Below are positions 1-5,452 of a stretch of 5,452 nt of DNA, piece after piece. Below the pieces are notes generated by a model, which saw nothing but the letters and a program-made list of their open reading frames with translations, was not told the DNA's origin and did no database searches. Source of the DNA: Pseudacidobacterium sp036264445 (lineage in GTDB: Bacteria > Acidobacteriota > Terriglobia > Terriglobales > Acidobacteriaceae); assembly GCA_036264445.1 (NCBI GenBank), contig DATAQW010000315.1:1-5452 (forward strand). Reading direction: 5' to 3'. The translations under genes and the position numbers were made by a program. How positions within the stretch are numbered: position 1 is the stretch's first letter; the number at the start of each line of letters is the position of its first letter.

Positions 1-1
1 C

Positions 2-664
2 ATTGCCATTGGCAACACAATTGTTGTGAGCAGGGGACTGATCGACGTTTTGCCAACGGAAGAGGCTTTGGCATCGGTCCTTAGCTTTCAACTTGCGCAC
101 ATCGTTCTTGGCCACCAGATCGATACCAGATATGCCTTCAACGATCGTTTGTTGTTCCCAGACGACGCTACTTTGCAGCGAATTCATATGAATCATACCG
201 ATGCTGAGAACGAAGAGGCAGCAAAGAAGGCCGTTGAACTGTTACGTTCATCGGTATATGCCGACAAGCTTTCCAACGCAGGACTATTTCTGAATCAGCT
301 CGTATCCAGCAGCAAGGATTTGCCAGCGCTGGTCACACCACGCCTGGGAGATTCTCTTATCCGTCCAGATGGCCAGCCATGGATGGCCGCCTTGATGAGC
401 GGAGCTCCACAGATTCAGATGGCTGATCTAAGCCAGATCGCTGCTTTGCCGCTCGGCAGCCATCTCAGGACCGACCCATGGTCAGACAAGGTGTACCAGC
501 TTCATGTAAAACCGGTCGCACTGATGAATGAGCGGGAGAAGTTGCCATTCCAGATCACGCCTATCGTTTATCGCCTATCGAGGTATGAGCCTTCCAGTGC
601 GTTAGCGGCTACCCCGAATGCCCCGAATAATCCGGCGCAACCAGAATCCGCCAAGCCGCAATAG
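2..664 (+). CDS. M48-family peptidase homologue, 5'-truncated by window, degenerate zinc site
   Basis: The frame is already open at base 2, and the residues before the GTG at 26 (IAIGNTIVV) fit the strand that precedes the M48 active-site helix, so the gene begins outside the window and that GTG is not its start. 220 residues are visible. The segment SRGLIDVLPTEEALASVL aligns by eye with the M48 pattern 'GLL..L.-E-ELA.VL', which is normally followed by HExxH. Here that place reads FQLAH (bases 86-100): the first zinc His and the catalytic Glu are replaced, and only the second His remains. A candidate third ligand survives, Glu in ENEEAAKKAVELL, although the usual EAD is EAA. A C-terminal module of about 120 residues follows, ending in a Pro/Asn/Ala-rich tail. 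Family membership is well supported. Loss of proteolysis is inferred, and a binding or scaffold role is possible. There is no visible link to the convergent glycan genes. Confidence 0.8.
   Translation: MAIGNTIVVSRGLIDVLPTEEALASVLSFQLAHIVLGHQIDTRYAFNDRLLFPDDATLQRIHMNHTDAENEEAAKKAVELLRSSVYADKLSNAGLFLNQLVSSSKDLPALVTPRLGDSLIRPDGQPWMAALMSGAPQIQMADLSQIAALPLGSHLRTDPWSDKVYQLHVKPVALMNEREKLPFQITPIVYRLSRYEPSSALAATPNAPNNPAQPESAKPQ
612..628 (+). repeat. Short tandem repeat (9-base period) in the M48-homologue tail
   Basis: CCCCGAAT occurs twice, at 612-619 and 621-628, with one base between, giving a 9-base period in frame. It encodes the xPN-xPN part of the Pro/Asn/Ala-rich C-terminal tail (TPNAPNNPAQPE). 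This is probably a minor slippage-type duplication in a disordered tail. Confidence 0.5.
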
Positions 665-752
665 ATGCCACGATTTATATTCTTTCGAGCTGTCGACTTG
701 ATCCAATTGCGATCGTAACGATTCTAAGTGTTGGGAGGAAGACACTCCTTCC

Positions 753-2339
753 TTACGCCTCAACGGAGTGAGCTCTGAATTTTGATTCGAGTCTCCACAC
801 GATGAGAATAGTGAAGATATAGACGACGACACCGATAATTGGAAGCGATGCCAGAGCACCGAGATGCCAGCGCCAGGGTATCGAGTAGCGAACGATTACT
901 ATAACCGCAGCCATCGTCAGAGTGGCCAGAATGTTGGCGTAAGTCGCGTGCCATTGATTCTTCCATGTAAGTCCAAGCTTCTTGAGAACAGTTGCCTCGT
1001 TTCTTAACCAGCCCCCGACGGCCCCGACTGCAACGGCAACGGCGACCCCTGTTATTCCCCACATTCGCCCTGCCGGATAGATGAGCAATGCGCCAGTGAT
1101 GAGATACCAGATTTCGCCTACAACCGCGGCGTCTGCGTCGCCTTTGGAACGCAGCATGACTCCGGCGTTTCCCATTAATGCATTGAAAAGCCCTGCTACA
1201 CTCAACATGCGTAAGGCGTTAATTGCTCCAAGCCATGCCGGACCCAAGGTTACGTGCACAAAATCTGAGGCCATCAGCCCGATGCCGCAGGAAATTGGCA
1301 TCACTAGCATGGTGGTGGCTTTGGTGACCTTGAGATAGGCTGCGCGGCCGGCGACGCGATCATTCTGCAGCCGCGCCAAAGCGGGAAAGAGCGCGCGCTG
1401 TAAGATGATGCCAATATCGGTGCGCGTAAGATTCCCAATGGAAAAGGCGACACTGTACAAACCGAGCGCAGCAGCGCCGAGAACACGCCCGACAAAGATA
1501 TTGTCCCCTTGAAACAAGACAAACTGAAGCATTGTGGAGAGGAACATCCACTTTCCAAAGCGAAAGAGCGTGCTGAAATTGTCCTTCTTAATTCTGAAGC
1601 GAGGTCTGTAGGACTGCATCAGATACGAGGATGTGACTCTCACGATCTTGCCAGCAATCGTCCCCGCCGCGAGCGCAAATACACTGCGCGTCAGATAGGC
1701 AACAACCAGAGCAACTGCAAGATCGCAAGCTGCGGATGTCAGTACAAATTGGCACTGTTTTAGAAAGCGCAGATCGCGATCAAAATAAACAATTCCAATG
1801 TTAACGAAGCCTTCCAATAGCACGGCGGCGGAGAACGTACGAATAAGAAGGGCAGCACGAGGCTGATGAAAGAAGTGAGCGACCAGCTCCGAGGTTGCGC
1901 AGAGCAGCAAAGTATTCACGAGAGCCTGAATGAGTAGCACCGTCCATGCAGTGTCCAGGTCTTCGCGCATCTCTTGCTTTTTCTGAATTACGGCTGCCTT
2001 AAGCCCTACGACAGAAAAAAGATCCAAGGCATTCATCGCGATTACGGCAATTCCGAAAAGTCCGAATTCTGCAGGTGATAGCAGTCGTGCAAGAGCCAGC
2101 GTTCGAATGAGAGCCATGCTCTTCTCAGCAACCCGCATGAGCGCGAGCCATACGGTGCCTCTTGCAGTGCGGTGCAAAAGCGAAGAAGCAGGATTCAGGA
2201 ACGGGCGCAGAAAATCAACCTGGCCTAAAGTATTTGTCAACCTTTCAATGAATTGAGGCCTAGTATGGACCTCAGCAGTGGGGACTGAGTGGCCCAGATC
2301 TTTGCCGACTTTGGGGGCTCTCGAGTCTAGGTATTTCAT
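753..2339 (-). CDS. Polysaccharide/oligosaccharide flippase, Wzx-like (PST family, MOP superfamily)
   Basis: This 528-residue inner-membrane protein should flip lipid-linked glycan units, or export polysaccharide, from the cytoplasmic to the periplasmic side. The conserved PST N-terminal block starts near residue 56: LHRTARGTVW, a first membrane helix, then ALARLLSPAEFGLFGIA (about 82-98). Further marks are DNIFVGRVLGAAALGLYSVA (279-298) and FPALARLQND (318-327). Hydrophobic stretches recur near 92-112, 132-150, 165-183, 200-226, 265-285, 290-312, 342-360, 370-392, 405-422, 428-445, 470-485 and 495-515, consistent with 12 or more membrane helices. The ATG at 2339 lies four codons after an in-frame TAA and has a GGAG upstream, so it is the first possible Met. 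It gives an unusually long polar N-terminus of about 50 residues. The gene is last in the leftward cluster, 204 bases after the NeuC-like gene. Its substrate cannot be read from the sequence. Confidence 0.9.
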   Translation of the reverse strand: MKYLDSRAPKVGKDLGHSVPTAEVHTRPQFIERLTNTLGQVDFLRPFLNPASSLLHRTARGTVWLALMRVAEKSMALIRTLALARLLSPAEFGLFGIAVIAMNALDLFSVVGLKAAVIQKKQEMREDLDTAWTVLLIQALVNTLLLCATSELVAHFFHQPRAALLIRTFSAAVLLEGFVNIGIVYFDRDLRFLKQCQFVLTSAACDLAVALVVAYLTRSVFALAAGTIAGKIVRVTSSYLMQSYRPRFRIKKDNFSTLFRFGKWMFLSTMLQFVLFQGDNIFVGRVLGAAALGLYSVAFSIGNLTRTDIGIILQRALFPALARLQNDRVAGRAAYLKVTKATTMLVMPISCGIGLMASDFVHVTLGPAWLGAINALRMLSVAGLFNALMGNAGVMLRSKGDADAAVVGEIWYLITGALLIYPAGRMWGITGVAVAVAVGAVGGWLRNEATVLKKLGLTWKNQWHATYANILATLTMAAVIVIVRYSIPWRWHLGALASLPIIGVVVYIFTILIVWRLESKFRAHSVEA

Positions 2340-2511
2340 TCGGCTCCATGCTTAGGTATTCGGCCATCGCATAGATGTTCTCGTTCCCCAGAGCCAAAAC
2401 CTTTGCTTCAAGTTCCTGAAGCGGCGCCCAATCCTGGCTGCTCAATAAATCTGCAGATAAAAAGCAGGCGCCGTATTTGCAGCATCTGTTGGACGAGCTA
2501 TGAGGTGACAC
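2272..2511 (-). other. Unassigned open frame between the NeuC-like and flippase genes; possible gene remnant
   Basis: This frame fills most of the 204-base gap between the NeuC-like stop and the flippase start, and overlaps the first 68 bases of the flippase gene in another frame. It is open from just after a TGA near 2550; the first usual start is a GTG at 2511 with no ribosome binding site. The middle (LQELEAKVLALGNENIYAMAEYLSMEPNEIPRLE, bases about 2320-2425) reads like a helical protein C-terminus. I do not recognise it firmly: the 'LG-N-Y---EYL---EI-RLE' pattern faintly recalls the end of CaiB/BaiF family III CoA-transferases. The part overlapping the flippase looks like shadow coding. 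It is best treated as a candidate remnant or chance frame, not as a gene. Confidence 0.2.
2344..2347 (-). promoter_or_regulatory. Probable ribosome binding site of the flippase gene
   Basis: On the minus strand GGAG sits four bases before the ATG at 2339 (GGAGCCGAATG). The spacing is short but usable. It supports this ATG although the resulting N-terminus is longer than usual for the family. Confidence 0.45.
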
Positions 2512-2543
2512 AAACCGTGCCGACGGCCATGGTAACAGGGGCG

Positions 2544-3197
2544 TTAAGAATCATGTAAATTATGAAATCTCTTTTGAACAAGAGAATCGCCAAGATCAAT
2601 GCGGTTGAGAACATTTGTGATCGTGGAAACGGCCGAATTTGCTTTGCTTGCATAAGGGTTCACTAAAGAATGAAGAGATTCTCTAAACCCGCTAGAAGCG
2701 GCCTTTGCGATGCCGCTCAGAATGTCAGCGTGAAGACCCCCAACGTCGATCACATTTGCTGCGCGCACCCGCCCCGCTTGACGATTCCGAACATTGATTG
2801 CCGGGACCCTAAATGAGGGCGCCTCTATGAGTCCGCTCGAGGAATTACCTACGACGGCGACAGCAAGACGCAGAACACTGTGGTAGGCTTCCGCGCCAAA
2901 ATTGTCAACCGTTACACCGAGCCCGGGATGCTCTCGAACCCATTGCCGCATTTTGGCGGCGATAATACGCCCAGCAGTATCGGCATTTGGCATTGTAAAG
3001 ATGACAGGAAATCCGAACTGATCGAGTGCAGCCAGGAGCTCGTCAACCTGCTGTTCCGCCTGCTTATATTCGAGAGTAACGGGATGAAATGTCACGAGAA
3101 GAAATAGCTTTACTGATATGCCTGAATCAGCCTGAAATGCTTTGAGAAGTGGACGATAGGCCGCATAATCGGCTCGGGACGTTGTTACGAGATCCAT
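2544..3197 (-). CDS. neuC: NeuC/LegG-type UDP-GlcNAc 2-epimerase (hydrolysing), internally deleted, probably inactive
   Basis: Full-length family members (about 370-390 residues) convert UDP-GlcNAc, or UDP-diacetamido-bacillosamine in LegG, to the free manno sugar plus UDP for nonulosonic acid synthesis. Here only 217 residues remain. Residues 3-31 match the family N-terminus (LVTTSRADYAAYRPLLKAFQ). The protein then jumps at residues 32-33 (near base 3101) straight into LLVTFHPVTLE, normally found near residue 200. From there the C-terminal domain is complete: IFTMPNADTAGRII (66-79), VVGNSSSGLIEAPSFRVPAINVRNRQAGRVRA (115-146, nucleotide-binding end), and the usual end LVQKRF. The missing middle normally holds the GDRxE and HxHGGE motifs and the catalytic acids, so activity is unlikely. 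The ATG also starts inside the first beta strand, with a TGA four codons upstream. There is no frameshift or stop within the frame. It lies 53 bases after the acyltransferase gene. Confidence 0.82.
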   Translation of the reverse strand: MDLVTTSRADYAAYRPLLKAFQADSGISVKLFLLVTFHPVTLEYKQAEQQVDELLAALDQFGFPVIFTMPNADTAGRIIAAKMRQWVREHPGLGVTVDNFGAEAYHSVLRLAVAVVGNSSSGLIEAPSFRVPAINVRNRQAGRVRAANVIDVGGLHADILSGIAKAASSGFRESLHSLVNPYASKANSAVSTITNVLNRIDLGDSLVQKRFHNLHDS

Positions 3198-3250
3198 CGG
3201 AATCGCTCAATTGGCCCTTTCCGCCTTCGGGCTCTCATTGCGTCGCAGAG

Positions 3251-4333
3251 CTAGGTTTCACTCATACGATATGGCCAAGGGGCGTGCGGCATTTCACGAA
3301 GGCGATCAAACTTTTCCTGGTCAGCAATGAAAGTGAGGTAGGCATAACGATACGAATGTCCGCCAAAACTGAGCTTAAAGTTTTCAAGCGAATCGCCCGG
3401 AGTCAACCCGCCACCGAGATGCAACAATTTGCATCCGCGCTGGCGAGCCCATTTAGCACCTTCTACGATCATTAGCGTGCCTGCTCCGCATTTTAACCCG
3501 GTTTCGTTCATTCCGGCCAAATGACCATGAGCGTAGTCCCAGCCCGCGAGAAAGATATTCGCACCGACTAATTCCTCGTCCAACCATGCAAAGACGATGC
3601 CGAGACGATCTCGCAGGGCCACAAGGCGAGAAAAATAGTCATGGGGAAACCGATGAAAATCATGGGAGTGAAGGCGATCGAGTGCGAGATTGTATATTGT
3701 TGAGAATCGATCGATGCTCAACTCGGCGTCCTGGTCATCTCCGAGGGCCCAGGTGACACGCAAAGTACGCTGCGCCCGATTCAGGTCCGAGCGTCTGTCT
3801 TTGCGCATTCCTCTCGGCCGATCTGTTGTCTCAACCCAGTCGGCAAGATCTATTGCGGTTGTAGTACCCCGCATCTGGATTCTTAGGAGTCCCTGCCATT
3901 GTTCCTTTGGTGTGAACCACTCTTCCTGCCGAATTATCGGATGCATGCGAAGCACGCAGCAGACTACATCGTGGTTAGAGCACCAACAGTGAAGATCCTC
4001 AAAAAAACACTGAAGGCTCTTAGTATTGATTTGTTCAGGGCCTGAGAGATTTAACAAACCGCCATAGCCATAAGGAGAACACGCATCAGTCCAATCGATT
4101 CTCGTACCATTCATGACGGCTGACATTCTGCGAATTAGAAATGGAGCAAGTAATCTGGGCTTTGGTCCAGCGATGATGGCGACCGGCTCTGAGTGTTCTA
4201 TTTCGGAGGTCGCCTCGGCATACGAAGGCAAGTAGTAAATGTCGGGTACGGGCGCGTCGGACACCAATCTGCTCCAACGCTCTGAATCTGCGAGTTCCGT
4301 CGCGCGTAGCATCTCAACGGTGGTCTTCTGCAT
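3251..4333 (-). CDS. FemAB/CelD-like GNAT-family acyltransferase (Acetyltransf_6 type)
   Basis: This 360-residue soluble protein has no signal peptide or membrane helix. Its architecture is that of FemAB-like double-GNAT proteins, which transfer acyl or aminoacyl groups to sugars, amino sugars or peptidoglycan precursors. Visible marks, in order: FLIRRM strand (65-70); DACSPYGYGGLL (83-94), like the 'SPYGYGG' block of the family; a basic segment GMRKDRRSDLNRAQR (175-189) preceding the second GNAT fold; AWLDEELVGANIFLAGWDYAHGHLAGM (249-275), the acceptor/cofactor strand region; and HLGGGLTPGDSLENFKLSFGG (305-325), the family's typical C-terminal signature. The ATG at 4333 is preceded by GGAAA six bases upstream. 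Its place beside an epimerase and a flippase suggests N- or O-acylation of a glycan sugar. This is inference, and the acyl donor is unknown. The ends and signature motifs are intact, so it is probably functional. Confidence 0.85.
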   Translation of the reverse strand: MQKTTVEMLRATELADSERWSRLVSDAPVPDIYYLPSYAEATSEIEHSEPVAIIAGPKPRLLAPFLIRRMSAVMNGTRIDWTDACSPYGYGGLLNLSGPEQINTKSLQCFFEDLHCWCSNHDVVCCVLRMHPIIRQEEWFTPKEQWQGLLRIQMRGTTTAIDLADWVETTDRPRGMRKDRRSDLNRAQRTLRVTWALGDDQDAELSIDRFSTIYNLALDRLHSHDFHRFPHDYFSRLVALRDRLGIVFAWLDEELVGANIFLAGWDYAHGHLAGMNETGLKCGAGTLMIVEGAKWARQRGCKLLHLGGGLTPGDSLENFKLSFGGHSYRYAYLTFIADQEKFDRLREMPHAPWPYRMSET

Positions 4334-4394
4334 AGTTAATTTCCAACGATTCCCAAAAGAGAATCAGAGAGCTCGCAAAGACCTCCTCGTTCTG

Positions 4395-4409
4395 TGTACT
4401 GCAAGTACA
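4395..4409. promoter_or_regulatory. Perfect 15-base dyad TGTACT-GCA-AGTACA between methyltransferase and acyltransferase genes
   Basis: Two perfect 6-base inverted half-sites (4395-4400 and 4404-4409) flank a 3-base centre. The dyad lies 62 bases upstream of the acyltransferase ATG, inside the 107-base spacer, where an operator or a small mRNA hairpin could sit. It has no T-run on either side, so it is not an intrinsic terminator. No regulator gene is nearby, and no good -35/-10 pair is visible around it. A chance dyad remains possible. Confidence 0.3.
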
Positions 4410-4440
4410 TCAATGCCTATCAATATGAGCGATGCAGGCT

Positions 4441-5130
4441 TTAAAGTTCGGGTTTTCGACAGGTGATCACAAATTGTTCTACCAGATGCTGCTCGCTATT
4501 CAAAGTCCAGGAGACACGCTCTACATTTACATCTGTGAAGTCGCGAAAGAGATCGGGCACTCGATTCCGGTTTAGAAAAAGGCAGAAACCCGCTCCTGCG
4601 AGCGGGCCCTCTCGCAAGTTCACAAAACCGTCAGTTTCCACCATGTCACCTTGACCATAGCCCCAGGTTCCATCCGTGAAAAAGGAGGAAAGGAATGGCG
4701 CACCCGGTTTAAGCACACGGCACACCTCACGTAGTGCCTGCTGAATATTTACCCAGGGGTTAGTGTAGAGACTCACATTTTCAACGACGCCATCAAAACT
4801 GGCGTCTTCCCATGAGAGTTGTGCAAAGTCTCCGATTCGCAAGTCAGCTATGAGCCCGTCATTGGTCAACCGAGCGCTAGCCTTTTGAATAGCGGTTGCC
4901 GATCCATCAATTCCGGAAGTGTGAAACCCTTCCAGGGCCATGAACCACACATTGGCTCCCGGGCCGCAGCCAATCTCCAGCAATCGAACTTTGCTTCGGT
5001 CAAGTGCCCCGTTAAAGGTGCGTACAACGAATCGAATTACGTGTTCGGGTGGATACTTCCCCCACTCTTTGCTGCGGAAAATCTGCTCCCAAACTGGATC
5101 CCAAGTACCTACACGAATTTGTTCAGGCAT
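4441..5130 (-). CDS. Class I SAM-dependent methyltransferase
   Basis: From the ATG at 5130 the protein has 229 residues and is cytosolic. It should move a methyl group from S-adenosylmethionine to a small molecule or sugar. The N-terminal WDPVWEQIFRSKEWGKYPPEHVIRFV (10-35) is typical of small methyltransferases in glycan and natural-product loci. The SAM site is clear: motif I LLEIGCGPG (50-58), Asp75 in GIDGS at the end of strand 2 (ribose contact), Asp101 in IGDF (adenine side), and FDGVVEN (112-118, motif IV). VCRVLKPGAPFL follows as the usual post-IV helix and strand. The frame extends to an ATG at 5244, but those 38 extra residues are unlike the family and have no ribosome binding site. 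The ATG at 5130 has only a weak GGG about 7 bases upstream. It is first in the leftward cluster, 107 bases before the acyltransferase gene. The acceptor is unknown. Confidence 0.88.
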   Translation of the reverse strand: MPEQIRVGTWDPVWEQIFRSKEWGKYPPEHVIRFVVRTFNGALDRSKVRLLEIGCGPGANVWFMALEGFHTSGIDGSATAIQKASARLTNDGLIADLRIGDFAQLSWEDASFDGVVENVSLYTNPWVNIQQALREVCRVLKPGAPFLSSFFTDGTWGYGQGDMVETDGFVNLREGPLAGAGFCLFLNRNRVPDLFRDFTDVNVERVSWTLNSEQHLVEQFVITCRKPEL

Positions 5131-5423
5131 GAAACACCCAGATTTCGCTCGAAAGCTGGTCCTTGTGGGGAAAAGTGCGATCTGATCTCTGCCGGTAGCC
5201 GAAGAGCGCCTGTCGCAGAATACCACTAGCTCTCTGCTGCTCATTCATAAACGGATAAGGTGCATCAGTTACAGTTCACTAACATGATGAAGACCGAAAC
5301 GATGAAATCCTAACGAATGAGTGGGAAGATTGTCTAGCCGTGCTTCCAATGGTGTCTGCGATCATCATTCACCTATTTTGTTATATGCACTAATGGCGGT
5401 CTCTTTGATCGTAAAACAGTAGG
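5131..5423. other. Non-coding region upstream of the methyltransferase gene
   Basis: About 290 bases lie between the preferred methyltransferase start and the putative rightward start at 5424. On the minus strand every frame from the right edge hits a stop early (CTACAG-TAA, AAA-TAG, CAT-TAG), so no long gene enters from the right on that strand. The promoter of the leftward cluster should lie here, but I see no convincing -35/-10 pair. An A/T-rich stretch near 5372-5385 (ATTTTGTTATATG) is the best -10-like sequence for a rightward promoter, without a clear -35 partner. I see no hairpin with a T-run and no repeat. Confidence 0.5.
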
Positions 5424-5452
5424 ATGATTACTGTAGCAATTCCCGGTCGTTG
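5424..5452 (+). CDS. Possible start of a rightward gene (MITVAIPGR...), cut by the window end
   Basis: The ATG at 5424 begins nine readable codons giving MITVAIPGR, still open at the edge. AGG directly precedes the ATG, so the ribosome binding site is poor. The short sequence resembles the first strand of small HAD phosphatases described as soluble P-type ATPase-like proteins, which often begin 'M-------IPG.G' before a LVLDxNGT motif. Nine residues cannot prove this. The opposite strand is also open here for 20 codons (bases 5393-5452), so a minus-strand C-terminus is the competing reading. Confidence 0.25.

Noticed and set aside
26..28. GTG at 26 as the start of the M48 homologue
   Set aside because: The frame is open upstream to the window edge, and the upstream residues fit the M48 strand before the active-site helix, so the gene is cut by the window.
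558..580. CGCCTATCG repeated at 558-566 and 572-580
   Set aside because: It is a short direct repeat inside coding sequence with a 14-base period that does not follow codons. It is probably chance.
736..753. Hairpin AGGAAG-ACACTC-CTTCCT between the convergent M48 and flippase genes
   Set aside because: The stem is only 6 base pairs, it overlaps the flippase stop codon, and no T-run follows on either strand, so it does not qualify as an intrinsic terminator.
3149..3475. Plus-strand open frames opposite the leftward genes (for example 3149-3475, 4819-5229, 1509-1763)
   Set aside because: They lie antisense to well-supported genes and have no family motifs or ribosome binding sites, so they are shadow frames.
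4364..4387. Strong AGGAGGT (minus strand, 4381-4387) followed by a TTG mini-frame
   Set aside because: The frame is five codons long including the stop, and the spacing to TTG is only two bases. It is probably a chance match or a relic, with no gene attached.
5131..5244. 38-residue N-terminal extension of the methyltransferase from the ATG at 5244
   Set aside because: It is unlike methyltransferase N-termini and has no ribosome binding site, whereas the ATG at 5130 gives the normal family start and length.
5390..5452. Minus-strand open frame at the right edge (QRPGIATVIILLFYDQRDRH, then stop)
   Set aside because: It has only 20 residues and no recognisable C-terminal motif. It cannot be told apart from the antisense of the putative plus-strand start.

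Overview
The window looks like a bacterial chromosome segment of mid-range GC. It holds the 3' part of one rightward gene, a leftward cluster of four genes concerned with surface glycans, and possibly the first codons of a rightward gene at the right edge. The M48-type protein with a long C-terminal module and the putative HAD-like start at the edge would suit an Acidobacteriota-like soil bacterium. That is a weak inference from protein style, and no marker gene confirms it.

Layout. Bases 2-664 (+) encode the C-terminal 220 residues of an M48-family peptidase homologue. Its HExxH zinc site has become FQLAH, so it is probably not an active protease. It converges with the leftward cluster across 88 bases (665-752). 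Read in transcription order on the minus strand, the cluster is: a class I SAM-dependent methyltransferase (5130 to 4441); a FemAB/CelD-like GNAT acyltransferase (4333 to 3251); a NeuC/LegG-type hydrolysing UDP-N-acetylglucosamine 2-epimerase with a large in-frame internal deletion (3197 to 2544); and a Wzx/PST-type polysaccharide flippase of the MOP superfamily (2339 to 753). The spacers are 107, 53 and 204 bases, so this is a loose operon at most. From 5131 to the right edge there is mostly no gene; only the last 29 bases read like the start of a protein (MITVAIPGR...).

How the genes may work together. A flippase, a sugar-nucleotide epimerase, an acyltransferase and a small-molecule methyltransferase are typical of a locus that builds, decorates and exports a surface polysaccharide or glycan, possibly one with a nonulosonic (sialic/legionaminic-type) sugar. 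No NeuB synthase, NeuA cytidylyltransferase, glycosyltransferase or polymerase is visible here. The epimerase has lost the region that holds the catalytic acids of its family. The locus is therefore either incomplete and decaying, or the epimerase function is supplied elsewhere.

The two most notable points are the broken zinc motif in the M48 homologue and the clean in-frame removal of about 160-175 residues from the NeuC-like gene. I saw no RNA genes, CRISPR array, insertion sequence or convincing intrinsic terminator.
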